Shown here: piece by piece, positions 8,124 through 16,823 of the stretch
Numbering within the stretch: position 1 is the first letter of the stretch
Layout: each line of letters opens with the position of its first letter
Origin: Duganella dendranthematis
Lineage (GTDB): Bacteria; Pseudomonadota; Gammaproteobacteria; Burkholderiales; Burkholderiaceae_D
DNA: 64,000 bases
Reading direction: 5' to 3'
Assembly: GCF_012849375.1 (NCBI RefSeq)
Contig: NZ_CP051684.1
Coordinates: forward strand, 930,001-994,000
Notes under the pieces: model-generated
What the model saw: the letters and a program-made list of their open reading frames with translations, nothing else
Database searches by the model: none
What the model was told of the DNA's origin: nothing
Position numbers and translations under genes: made by a program

Positions 8124-9106
8124 TTAATTAAGAGGTTTGCCCAAGCTTACCAAGAATCGCTCACATTCGGCGGCCAATGGCGCATTGAGCGTCATGTTTT
8201 TGCCAGATTCGGGATGGGTAAACGTAATTTGATGCGCATGCAGGAACATGCGCTTCAGCGCGCCGCGTTTGTCCGTAGCTTTCAGCAACGCCTTGTTCAG
8301 CGCGAAATCGCCGTATTTGTCGTCACCGAGGATGGGAAACTCCGACGAAGACAGATGAACGCGAATCTGGTGGGTACGGCCGGTTTTCAGTTCGGCTTCC
8401 AGCAAGGCGAAACCGTCGAATTTCTTCAGCAGCGAAAAAATCGTGTGCGACGCCATGCCGCCTTCGTGCGACACGGTCACGCGGCGTTCGCCATCCGCCG
8501 TCGTGTATTTATGCAATGGCAACTTGATATGCTGGCGGGCGTTTTTCCAGTCGCCTGCCACCATGGTCAGGTAGCGCTTGTCGGTCAGGCCGTCGCGCAT
8601 TTGCTCGTGCAGGTTGGTCAGCGCCGAGCGTTTCTTTGCAAGCAACAACAGGCCCGAGGTTTCACGGTCCAGGCGGTGCACCAGTTCCAGGAACTTGGCG
8701 TCCGGCCGCGAGGCGCGCAACTGCTCGATGACGCCGAACGAGACGCCGGAACCGCCATGCACGGCCACGCCGGCCGGCTTGTCGATCACCAGCAGGTGGC
8801 TATCCTCGAAAATAATATCGAATTCGGCCGCCGGCACGTGGTTATCCGGCTTCTCTGCCAAACGGATGGGGGGATCCGCACAACATCCCCTTGTACCAGA
8901 CGGTACAGTTGGTCGATACGCCCCTTGTTAACGCGTACTTCGCCCGAGCGCAGGATACGATAGACGTGACTTTTCGGCACGCCTTTGCAGATACGCAACA
9001 GGTAGTTATCGATCCGTTGACCGGCTTCTTCTTCAGTGATGGTGACGAATTGGGCTTGCAGCGGGGCGGACGTTGAAGCGGGAACAACATCTTTTTGCAT
9101 CTTCAT
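8124..9106 (-). pseudogene. rluC: 23S rRNA pseudouridine synthase RluC, split by a one-base frameshift in a C6 run
   Basis: RluC makes pseudouridine at three positions of 23S rRNA. The N-terminal part (from ATG 9106) has the S4 domain with RIDNYLLRICKGVPKSHVYR. The catalytic part has LVHRLDRETSGLLLLAK with the nucleophile Asp and TGRTHQIRVH. They lie in different frames. The break is at a run of six C on the coding strand (plus-strand G run 8868-8873). Adding one C restores a continuous 327-residue protein reading VVRIPPIRLAEKPDN. The zero-frame reading ends about 32 residues later. The heptamer C-CCC-CCA also fits a -1 slippery site, and slippage there yields exactly the family-like junction. 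A sequencing error in the homopolymer, a recent mutation or recoding are all possible. Both halves keep all motifs. Confidence 0.88.
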
Positions 9107-9148
9107 TTGCTCTGTCTTCCCAGAAATCTCTCTAAGTCCTTCATTTTG

Positions 9149-9176
9149 AATATATAATTGTTTCGCTGCGGTTCAA
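9149..9176 (-). promoter_or_regulatory. Predicted sigma-70 promoter of rluC
   Basis: On the minus strand a -35 TTGAAC (9171-9176) and -10 TATATT (9149-9154) are separated by 16 bp, about 40 bp upstream of the rluC start codon. Five of six bases match in each hexamer or nearly so. Confidence 0.6.
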
Positions 9177-9777
9177 CCTGCGGCAAGTGTAAGAATAAAA
9201 GCACATTTTACACAGGGGCGTCTCCACTGGCCTCGCCAAATTGCAAATTCAGAGGAAAAAATGTATACGCACCATCCCTGACGGAATCAAGGTTGCACCG
9301 TCGTTGTAATCGGAGGGCGGCAGGGGTGGCGAAGAAGATTGATTGGTTAGTAAGGATAAAAGTCCGGTCAGCCAGCTCACGCGGGCTGGCCGGTTTGATG
9401 AGTAGTTGATAACGCTTGCCGTTTTCGCCAGACCCCATGCTTTACTGCAAGCTCGACGGAAGGCTGGAAACCAGCCTGGTTACCGAAGTTGCATTATTTG
9501 TAGTAGCAAGCATGGTCGAGATCTGGTCATTTAGACGCTGCTCTCCGTCTGTTCTTTTCTGCCGTCCGTTGGGGCCGCATGGAGAACTACAGATGAAGCG
9601 AGCACTCGGCATGTCGATCAGCCTCATGCGCCCAGTTGCGGCCGTTTCGTGCAGCCGCACAGGATGGGCATAACCCACCGCAATCACTCCTATTCTCGCG
9701 TATATCCCTGTAGCTTGCTGGACCGGACTAAGAAACCGGACAGCATAGATGGCCCGAGGGTCGCGGAGTTAATAAAA
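9177..9777 (+). other. Long intergenic region: probable rne promoter and 5' leader
   Basis: About 600 bp without a credible gene separate rluC and rne. Short open frames here have no conserved features. Several hairpins are visible: 9364-9392 (CCGG...CCGG with an internal CAGCC/GGCTG pair), 9413-9454 (GCTTGC with GCAAGC) and 9462-9476 (GGCTG-GAAAC-CAGCC). In enterobacteria rne has a long leader through which RNase E controls its own mRNA. A similar role here is inferred from length and structure only. Confidence 0.5.
9241..9269 (+). promoter_or_regulatory. Candidate sigma-70 promoter for rne
   Basis: TTGCAA (9241-9246) and TATACG (9264-9269) are spaced by exactly 17 bp. A start near 9276 would give a leader of about 500 nt. 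The match is moderate. Confidence 0.4.
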
Positions 9778-12700
9778 ATGAAACGCATGTTATTTAACGC
9801 TACGCAGCAAGAAGAGCTGCGCGTAGCGATTGTCGACGGTCAGAAGCTGATCGATATCGACATCGAAACCGCCGGACGCGAACAGCGCAAGTCCAACATC
9901 TACAAAGGCGTGATCACCCGTATCGAACCGTCGCTGGAAGCGTGCTTCGTCAGCTACGGCGAAGACCGCCACGGTTTCCTGCCCTTCAAGGAAGTCGCCC
10001 GCACCTACTTCAAGGAAGGCGTCGATGTCCGTAACGCCTCGATCAAGGATGCGCTGCGCGAAGGCCAGGAAATCATGGTTCAGGTCGAAAAAGAAGAACG
10101 CGGCAACAAGGGCGCCGCCCTGACCTCGTTCGTCTCGCTGGCCGGCCGCTACCTGGTGCTGATGCCGAACAACCCGCGTGGTGGTGGCGTATCGCGCCGC
10201 GTCGAAGGGGAAGAGCGTCAGGAACTGCGCGAAACCATGGACAAGCTGGACCTGCCGCCAGGCATGTCGGTGATTGCCCGCACCGCCGGCATCGGCCGCA
10301 ACGTCGATGAACTGCAGTGGGACTTGAACTACCTGATGCAACTGTGGCGCGCCATCGAAGGCGCTGGCAAATCGGCCTCGGGCGCGTTCCTGATCTACCA
10401 GGAATCGTCGCTGGTGATCCGCGCCATCCGCGACTACTTCCAGCCGGACATCGGCGAGATCCTGATCGACACCGACGAGATCTACGAGCAAGCCCATCAG
10501 TTCATGAGCCACGTGATGCCCGACATGGTGCACCGTGTAAAACGCTACAGCGACGACGTGCCGCTGTTCTCGCGTTTCCAGATTGAACACCAGATCGAAA
10601 CCGCCTACAGCCGCACCGTGCCGCTGCCATCGGGCGGCGCCATCGTCATCGACCACACCGAAGCCCTGGTCTCGGTCGACGTCAACTCGGCCCGCGCCAC
10701 CCGCGGTTCCGACATCGAAACCACCGCCTTCCACACCAACTGCGAAGCTGCTGAAGAAGTGGCCCGCCAGCTGCGCCTGCGCGACTTGGGCGGCCTGATC
10801 GTGATCGACTTCATCGACATGGAAGTGGCCAAGAACCAGCGCGAAGTGGAACAGCGCCTGAAAGATGCGCTGCACCACGACCGTGCCCGCGTCCAGATGG
10901 GCAAGATTTCCCGCTTCGGCCTGATGGAACTGTCGCGCCAGCGCCTGCGTCCGTCGCTGTCGGAAGGTTCGCACGTTGCCTGCCCACGCTGCTCGGGCAC
11001 CGGCCACATCCGCGATACCGAATCGTCGGCGCTGCAAGTCCTGCGCATCATCCAAGAAGAAGCGATGAAGGAAAACTCGGCCACCATCCACGTGCAAGTG
11101 CCCGTGGACGTCGCCGCTTTCCTGCTGAACGAAAAACGCAGCGAAGTGCTGAAGATCGAGACGCGTCACCGCATCAACGTCATCCTGGTGCCGAACAAGC
11201 ACCTGGAAACCCCGCACTACAAGCTGGAGCGCATCAAGCACGACGATCCGCGCCTGGAAGACAGCGCCGCCAGCTACTCGCTGGCCGAGACCGCCGAAAC
11301 CGACATGGCCTACAGCAAGCGCCAGAAGGAAGAAGCCAAGCCGCGCCAGGAAGCCATGGTCAAGACCATCACTCCTGATCAACCGGCGCCGCTGGTCGAG
11401 CGCAAGCCGACCGAAACCGTGATCAAGCCAGCACCGGCGCCAGCGCCGACGCCGGCCCCGCAAGGTTTCTTCGCCAAGCTGATCAGCTTCTTCACCGGCG
11501 CGCCAGCCGCTCCGGCCCTGCCGCAGCAGCCGACCATCGTGGTCAAGGCGCCAGCCGGCGCCGACCGTGGCGACCGCAACGCCCGTGGCCCACGCGGCCG
11601 CAACCGCAACGGCAAAACCGGCCGTCCTGAGCGTGAAGAGAAAGAACCAGGCGCAGCCCGCGCCGGCGCCGGCCAGGAAGAAGGCAAGGCAGCCGACGCC
11701 AACGGCCGTCCACCACGTCAGCCACGTCCACCCCGCGAACCGCGTGAAGGCCGCGAGCCACGTGAAGCGGGCGCCGAAGGCCAGGGCCGTGAACGCGCTG
11801 AGCGTGCAGAACGTCCGGAACGCGCAGAACGTCCTGAGCGCGCCGAGCGTGCGGAACGTGGCGAGCGTCCACCACGCCAGCCACGCGAACCGCGCGGCGA
11901 CAAGGCGCCAGTAGAAGCCAAAGTGGAAGAACTGGCACTGAACGCCGGTGTTCCAGCGACCGGTCCAGTGGCCGACGCCGCCAGCATCCTGAAAACCGCA
12001 CCGAACGCCGGTCCGGAAGGCGATGAAAACGACGTCGCAGGCGAAGGCGATGAGCCACGCCGTCGTCGTCGTCGTGGCGGCCGTAACCGTAACCGTCGTG
12101 AGCGCGAAGGCGCTGAAGGCGTGGATGGCGTAGAAGGTCAGGAAGGCGAAGCGGGCGAACAGGCAGAACTGAGCTTCACGCCAGTCGCGGAAACCGCCGC
12201 TGTGGCCGTCACCGCTGTCGCCGTGACGGAAGTCGTCACCGAGGCTGTGGCTGTTGCCGCTCCGGCGGTTGAAGCTGCCCCAGTTGTTGACGCTGCCCCA
12301 GTTGTTGACGCTGCCCCAGTCGTGGAAGCTGCACCTGCCGCGCCAGTAGCAGAAGCCGCTCCGGTAGTGGTCGAGGCGCCAGCCCCGGCACCAGTCGAAG
12401 CCGCGCCAGTCGCCGTTGTGGCGGAAGCAATTGTTCCGCCAGCACCGGTAGTTGAAGTGGCAGCCGAAACCATCGCCGCACCGGCCGTGGTAGAAGAAGC
12501 CGCGCCAGTCGCCGTCGCCGCGCCAGTGATGGAAGCAGCACCGGCCCCAGCGCCTGTAGCAGAAGCGCCAGTCGCCGCACCAGTGGTGCTCGAAGCAACG
12601 CCAGTAGCAGTAGAAGTTGCACCGGTGGTTGCAGAACCAGTGGCCGCACCAGCGCCAGCACCGGTCGTTGCCGCGCCTGCTCCTGCTCCAGCACCAGCCC

Positions 12701-12906
12701 CTGCGCCAGCCCCATCGGCGACAATCGACCTGCAAGCAGTGCTCGGCTCCGCCGGCCTGACGCTGGCAGCCACCGATCCGGCAAAACTGCGTGCAGCACA
12801 GGAAGCTGCTGCGCAAGTCGCGCCGCCGGTCCGCGTGCCGCGTGAACGCAAGCCAGTACAGCAGCAAGTTGACGAGCCATTGATCCAGGTCGATACTCGC
12901 CGCTAA
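9778..12906 (+). CDS. rne: Ribonuclease E
   Basis: RNase E is the main endonuclease of mRNA decay and rRNA processing and the scaffold of the degradosome. The ATG at 9778 (MKRMLFNATQQEELRVAIVD) is preceded by GGAG. The 1042-residue product has the S1 domain (YKGVITRIEPSLEACFV), the catalytic DNase I-like domain with VDVNSARATRG, and the zinc-link CPRCSGTGHIRD. The C-terminal half is disordered: Pro/Ala segments, an Arg/Glu-rich stretch with repeated RAERPE units (about residues 670-705), an Arg-rich RRRRRRGGRNRNRR block, and about 230 residues of Ala-Pro-Val repeats. Arg-rich blocks bind RNA in homologues. An amphipathic membrane anchor may lie near QGFFAKLISFFTG (about 565). A strong terminator follows. 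Confidence 0.96.
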   Translation: MKRMLFNATQQEELRVAIVDGQKLIDIDIETAGREQRKSNIYKGVITRIEPSLEACFVSYGEDRHGFLPFKEVARTYFKEGVDVRNASIKDALREGQEIMVQVEKEERGNKGAALTSFVSLAGRYLVLMPNNPRGGGVSRRVEGEERQELRETMDKLDLPPGMSVIARTAGIGRNVDELQWDLNYLMQLWRAIEGAGKSASGAFLIYQESSLVIRAIRDYFQPDIGEILIDTDEIYEQAHQFMSHVMPDMVHRVKRYSDDVPLFSRFQIEHQIETAYSRTVPLPSGGAIVIDHTEALVSVDVNSARATRGSDIETTAFHTNCEAAEEVARQLRLRDLGGLIVIDFIDMEVAKNQREVEQRLKDALHHDRARVQMGKISRFGLMELSRQRLRPSLSEGSHVACPRCSGTGHIRDTESSALQVLRIIQEEAMKENSATIHVQVPVDVAAFLLNEKRSEVLKIETRHRINVILVPNKHLETPHYKLERIKHDDPRLEDSAASYSLAETAETDMAYSKRQKEEAKPRQEAMVKTITPDQPAPLVERKPTETVIKPAPAPAPTPAPQGFFAKLISFFTGAPAAPALPQQPTIVVKAPAGADRGDRNARGPRGRNRNGKTGRPEREEKEPGAARAGAGQEEGKAADANGRPPRQPRPPREPREGREPREAGAEGQGRERAERAERPERAERPERAERAERGERPPRQPREPRGDKAPVEAKVEELALNAGVPATGPVADAASILKTAPNAGPEGDENDVAGEGDEPRRRRRRGGRNRNRREREGAEGVDGVEGQEGEAGEQAELSFTPVAETAAVAVTAVAVTEVVTEAVAVAAPAVEAAPVVDAAPVVDAAPVVEAAPAAPVAEAAPVVVEAPAPAPVEAAPVAVVAEAIVPPAPVVEVAAETIAAPAVVEEAAPVAVAAPVMEAAPAPAPVAEAPVAAPVVLEATPVAVEVAPVVAEPVAAPAPAPVVAAPAPAPAPAPAPAPSATIDLQAVLGSAGLTLAATDPAKLRAAQEAAAQVAPPVRVPRERKPVQQQVDEPLIQVDTRR
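12274..12327 (+). repeat. rne: 18-bp tandem repeat inside the rne tail
   Basis: The unit GCTGCCCCAGTTGTTGAC occurs perfectly twice (12274-12291, 12292-12309) and a third time with changes (12310-12327). It encodes Ala-Ala-Pro-Val-Val-Asp/Glu. The length keeps the reading frame, so copy-number change would alter only the disordered tail. Confidence 0.85.
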
Positions 12907-12929
12907 TCTGCTCCGGTAAAGAAAAAAAC

Positions 12930-12956
12930 GGGAAGCTTCGGCTTCCCTTTTTTCTT
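12930..12956 (+). terminator. Intrinsic terminator of rne
   Basis: GGGAAGC (12930-12936), a TTCG tetraloop and GCTTCCC (12941-12947) are followed by a T-rich tract. It lies 24 bases after the rne stop codon. An A-run precedes the stem, so it could also act on the minus strand. Confidence 0.95.
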
Positions 12957-13072
12957 GGCAACCTGCTTCTCACCTCTGGGTAGTACGTCAACTGGCCGCT
13001 CGTGGTATCGTACCCGGTTGGTACGTACGAGGGTGCGCGCCGTTTTTCAAAAACAGCAAGATTGCATGACCC

Positions 13073-14188
13073 ATGGCAGAAAAAATCATCATGATGACCG
13101 AGCAGCGCGGCGATACGCCGGTCATCCCCACCACGCTGGAAGCGCCTACCGGTCTGCTGAGCGATCGCCTGGCGCGGCCGCTGCATGACCTGCGCATCTC
13201 GGTCACCGACCGCTGCAACTTCCGCTGCGTGTACTGCATGCCGAAGGCGGTGTTCGACAATAACTACCAATACCTGCCGCATACCTCGCTGCTGTCGTTT
13301 GAAGAGATCACCCGCATCGCGCGCCTGTTCGTCGCACACGGCGTGGAAAAGCTGCGCCTGACCGGCGGCGAGCCACTGCTGCGCAAGAACGTCGAACGCC
13401 TGATCGGCATGCTGGCCGAACTGAAAACCGTCAGCGGCAAGCCGCTCGACCTGACGCTGACCACCAATGCCTCTCTGCTGGCGCGCAAGGCGCAGTCGCT
13501 CAAGGACGCCGGCCTGCAACGCGTGACGGTGTCGCTCGATGCGCTCGACAACGACACCTTCCGCCGCATGAACGATGTCGATTTTTCGGTGGACGATGTG
13601 CTGAAGGGGATCGACGTCGCGCACCAGGTCGGCCTCGGCCCAATCAAGATCAACATGGTGGTCAAGGGCGGCATGAACGACCAGGAGATCGTGCCAATGG
13701 CGCGCCATTTCCGTGGTTCGCCCTACATCCTGCGCTTTATCGAATACATGGACGTCGGCGCTTCCAACGGCTGGAAGATGGATGAGGTAGTCCCGTCGGC
13801 GGAAGTGGTGCGCCGCATCAGCGCCGCCATGCCGCTGGAGCCCATCGCCGCCAACTACACCGGAGAGACGGCGTCGCGCTGGCGTTATACCGACGGCGGC
13901 GGTGAAATCGGCGTGATTTCCAGCGTCTCCCAGGCTTTTTGCGCCGACTGCTCTCGCGCGCGACTGTCAACTGAGGGTAAACTGTACACCTGTCTGTTCG
14001 CCACCAGCGGCCACGATCTGCGCGCGCTGCTGCGCGAAGGCCGCAGCGATGCCGAAATCAGCACCGCGCTGGCGCATCTGTGGCGCGCGCGCGGCGACCG
14101 CTATTCGGAGCTGCGCACCAGTCAGACCGAGGAGCTGAAGCGCGAGCGCAGCGCCAATAAAGTGGAAATGTCATATATCGGGGGATAG
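13073..14188 (+). CDS. moaA: GTP 3',8-cyclase MoaA
   Basis: MoaA is a radical SAM enzyme that starts molybdenum cofactor synthesis by rearranging GTP. The 371-residue protein has the N-terminal cluster motif CNFRCVYC (Cys-x3-Cys-x2-Cys). The C-terminal cluster motif is FCADCSRAR followed by a third Cys in LYTCLF. Between them are [11 protein letters not shown] and the barrel. It ends in YIGG, the conserved Gly-Gly tail. Later ATG codons (13091, 13094) could be the true start, since the first 25 residues are not conserved. A perfect 6-bp inverted repeat (13009-13025) lies in the 116-bp upstream gap. The mobA-moeA fusion follows after one base. Confidence 0.96.
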   Translation: MAEKIIMMTEQRGDTPVIPTTLEAPTGLLSDRLARPLHDLRISVTDRCNFRCVYCMPKAVFDNNYQYLPHTSLLSFEEITRIARLFVAHGVEKLRLTGGEPLLRKNVERLIGMLAELKTVSGKPLDLTLTTNASLLARKAQSLKDAGLQRVTVSLDALDNDTFRRMNDVDFSVDDVLKGIDVAHQVGLGPIKINMVVKGGMNDQEIVPMARHFRGSPYILRFIEYMDVGASNGWKMDEVVPSAEVVRRISAAMPLEPIAANYTGETASRWRYTDGGGEIGVISSVSQAFCADCSRARLSTEGKLYTCLFATSGHDLRALLREGRSDAEISTALAHLWRARGDRYSELRTSQTEELKRERSANKVEMSYIGG

Positions 14189-14189
14189 T

Positions 14190-16196
14190 TTGTCTTTGAA
14201 GAGCAAGGTCACGGGACTGGTACTGGCGGGCGGTCGCGGCACACGCATGGGCCGTGTGGACAAGGGCTTGCAGCCGTTTCGCGAATCGACGCTGGTAGCG
14301 CATGTGCTGGCGCGTCTGTCGCCGCAAGTGGCGTCGGTGGCGATCAACGCCAACCGTAATTTGCCGCAGTATCAGGTGGTGGCTGGCGCATCGCCGGTGC
14401 TGCCGGACTTCCTCGAAGGGTTTGCCGGGCCGCTGGCGGGCTTGCAGATTGGCTTGCAGTTCTGCCCGACCGAGTTGCTGCTGACGACGCCGTGCGATTC
14501 GCCGTTCTTCCCGCTCGATTTGGCCGAGCGCCTGCACGCGGCGATGGCGGTCCAGGATGCCGACCTGGCGATGGCGGTGACCATGGAGCGCGACCCTGAG
14601 CAGCCGGACGCCGCGCCGTACCGCCAGCCACACCCCGTCTTCAGCTTGATCAAGGCCAGCGTGCTGCCGCAGCTGGACGCGTATCTGGAAACCGGCGGGC
14701 GCCGCATGGAAGGCTTCTTCAAATCCCTGCGCGTGGCCGAAGTGCTGTTCGACGACAGCGCCGCCTTCGGCAACATCAACACCCTCGAAGACCTGCACCG
14801 CGCCGAACGCGCCACGCCAGCCGTGCAGACGGCCGCCACACCGGCGCCGAGTGCCGACGCCGCGTCCGGCCTGGCGCCAGCGCCGTCCGCCGACCCCGCC
14901 GCCGGTTTCGAGCCGGCTGCGACCAGCGCGCCCGCCGCCCGCCCGGCAGACAACGATCCGGCCGCGCTGCCGGTCGATGAAGCGCAGCGCCTGATCTGCG
15001 ACCGCATCACCGCCGTCGAGGCCACCGAAACCCTCCCTCTGCTCAACGCCTTGGACCGCGTGCTCGCCGTCGACATCATCTCGCCGATCAACGTCCCCGC
15101 CTACGACAACTCGGCCATGGACGGCTACGCCCTGCGCGGCGCCGACCTGCCCGCCGACGGCGCCGCCGCGGTCACCTTCAAGAACATCGGCATCGCCTAC
15201 GCCGGCCACCCGTTCACGCAAGCGCCGCAGCAAAACGAATGCATCCGCATCATGACCGGCGCCGCCATCCCGCCCGGCTGCGACAGCGTGCTGCCGCAAG
15301 AACTGACCGCCGCGATTGACGGCGAAAACGTCACCATCGCCGCCAACGTCATCCGCGCCGGCGCAAACCTGCGCCGCGCCGGCGAAGACCTGCCACAAGG
15401 CGGCATCGCCATCGCCGCCGGCAAACTGCTGCGTCCTGCGGACCTCGGCCTGATCGCCTCACTCGGCATCCCCAACGTGACAGTGCGCCGCAAACTGCGC
15501 GTCGCCTTCTTCTCCACCGGCGACGAACTGCGCTCCATCGGCGAACAACTGGAAGCCGGCTGCGTCTACGACAGCAACCGCTACACCCTGTTCGGCATGC
15601 TGCAACGGCTCGGCTGCGACATCATCGACATGGGCGTGGTGCGCGACGACCCGCAAGCACTGGAAGCCGCGCTGCGCCAGGCCGCCAAAACCACCGACGC
15701 CATCATCACCTCCGGCGGCGTCTCCGAAGGCGCGGCCGACTACACGCGCGACATCATGGCGCTGCTGGGCGACGTCGCTTTCTGGAAGCTGGCCATGCGT
15801 CCCGGCCGTCCGCTCGCTTTCGGCAAAGTCCAAACGGAGCAAGACAGCGCCTGGCTGTTTGGCCTGCCCGGCAACCCGGTGGCCGTCATGGTCTCGTTCT
15901 ACCTGTTCGCCCGCCCCGCCCTGCTGCGCATGATGGGCGCCGACAGCAAACTGCAGACCATGCAGGCGCACGCGGCGGAGAACATTCGCAAGCGTCCCGG
16001 CCGCACCGAATACCAGCGCGGCATCGTCAGCACCGCCGCCGACGGCACGCCGCAAGTGCGCCTGACCGGCGCCCAGGGTTCCGGCATCCTCAGCTCCATG
16101 ACCGAAGCAAACTGCATCGTCGTGCTGCACCACGCGCAGGCCAACGTCGCCGCCGGCCAACTGGTCGACGTGCTGCTGTTCGACGGCCTGACCTGA
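14190..16196 (+). CDS. Fused molybdenum cofactor guanylyltransferase (MobA) and molybdopterin molybdenumtransferase (MoeA)
   Basis: One uninterrupted 668-residue frame covers two enzymes. Residues 1-208 are MobA, which adds GMP to the cofactor: the signature GLVLAGGRGTRMG with DKGL is at the N-terminus and LLTTPCDSPFFP follows. Residues 209-257 form an Ala/Pro-rich linker. Residues 258-668 are MoeA, which inserts molybdate into adenylated molybdopterin: NVPAYDNSAMDGYA, IMTGAAIPPGCD, FFSTGDEL, TSGGVSEG and GLPGNPVA are all present. The start is TTG at 14190, one base after the moaA stop, with GGGGA upstream; no ATG is available in the conserved N-terminus. The two enzymes act at consecutive steps, so fusion makes sense, but they are normally separate genes. 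Confidence 0.9.
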   Translation: MSLKSKVTGLVLAGGRGTRMGRVDKGLQPFRESTLVAHVLARLSPQVASVAINANRNLPQYQVVAGASPVLPDFLEGFAGPLAGLQIGLQFCPTELLLTTPCDSPFFPLDLAERLHAAMAVQDADLAMAVTMERDPEQPDAAPYRQPHPVFSLIKASVLPQLDAYLETGGRRMEGFFKSLRVAEVLFDDSAAFGNINTLEDLHRAERATPAVQTAATPAPSADAASGLAPAPSADPAAGFEPAATSAPAARPADNDPAALPVDEAQRLICDRITAVEATETLPLLNALDRVLAVDIISPINVPAYDNSAMDGYALRGADLPADGAAAVTFKNIGIAYAGHPFTQAPQQNECIRIMTGAAIPPGCDSVLPQELTAAIDGENVTIAANVIRAGANLRRAGEDLPQGGIAIAAGKLLRPADLGLIASLGIPNVTVRRKLRVAFFSTGDELRSIGEQLEAGCVYDSNRYTLFGMLQRLGCDIIDMGVVRDDPQALEAALRQAAKTTDAIITSGGVSEGAADYTRDIMALLGDVAFWKLAMRPGRPLAFGKVQTEQDSAWLFGLPGNPVAVMVSFYLFARPALLRMMGADSKLQTMQAHAAENIRKRPGRTEYQRGIVSTAADGTPQVRLTGAQGSGILSSMTEANCIVVLHHAQANVAAGQLVDVLLFDGLT

Positions 16197-16202
16197 AGCG
16201 AC

Positions 16203-16823
16203 ATGCCGCCGCGCCTTCAGGTCCGCCAACTACAATCGCCACTGGCCGGCCCCTACTCATTCGAGCTGGCGGCCGGCCAGTGCATCACCATCTCCGGCCC
16301 GTCAGGCTCGGGCAAAAGCCTGCTGTTGCGGATGCTGTGCGACCTCGATCCCAACACCGGCGAAATTCTGCTGGACGGCGCGCCGCGCTCCAGCATCAAT
16401 CCGCCCGCGTGGCGCGCGCAGGTGCTGTACCAGCCGGCCGAGCCGGCATGGTGGCTGCCTACTGCCGGCGCGCACTTCCGGCCAGGCCAGATTCCGCGCA
16501 TGCAGGAGCTGCTGCCGCAACTGAACCTGTCGCCGCAACTGCTGGAACATGAAGTGAGCCGCCTCTCCACCGGCGAACGCCAGCGCATGGCACTGATCCG
16601 CTCACTGGCCTGCAATCCCAAGGTGCTCTTGCTGGACGAACCCACCGCCGCGCTGGACCCGGAATCCGTGGCCGCCACCGAAGCGCTGCTGCATCAGGAA
16701 GTGGCCAACGGCCTGTCGCTAATCCTGGTCACCCACTCCGAAGCGCAGGCGCAAACATTGGGCCACCGCCACATGACCCTGCGCGACCGCCAGCTGCACA
16801 TGCATGGCGGGGCCACGCCATGA
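16203..16823 (+). CDS. fetA: ABC transporter ATPase, FetA (YbbL) type
   Basis: The 206-residue ATPase has Walker A GPSGSGKS, the signature LSTGERQRMALIRSLA, Walker B VLLLDEPTAALD and the switch His in LVTHSEAQ. It overlaps the next gene, a FetB/YbbM-type permease, by four bases. In E. coli the FetA-FetB pair exports iron and raises resistance to oxidative stress. The assignment rests on the permease partner; the ATPase alone is generic. It begins six bases after the mobA-moeA fusion gene, so it may be in the same transcript. Confidence 0.85.
   Translation: MPPRLQVRQLQSPLAGPYSFELAAGQCITISGPSGSGKSLLLRMLCDLDPNTGEILLDGAPRSSINPPAWRAQVLYQPAEPAWWLPTAGAHFRPGQIPRMQELLPQLNLSPQLLEHEVSRLSTGERQRMALIRSLACNPKVLLLDEPTAALDPESVAATEALLHQEVANGLSLILVTHSEAQAQTLGHRHMTLRDRQLHMHGGATP

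Noticed and set aside
9790..12867. A 1025-codon open frame antisense to rne, and similar long frames antisense to flhA, spoVR/yeaH and ileS
   Set aside because: They lie opposite well-conserved genes in high-GC DNA, have His/Arg/Gln-rich composition with no motifs, and have no ribosome-binding sites. They are by-products of codon bias.
12957..13072. Molybdenum cofactor riboswitch upstream of moaA
   Set aside because: The gap is only 116 bp and does not show the multi-helix architecture that I would expect. Only a simple 6-bp inverted repeat (13009-13025) is present.
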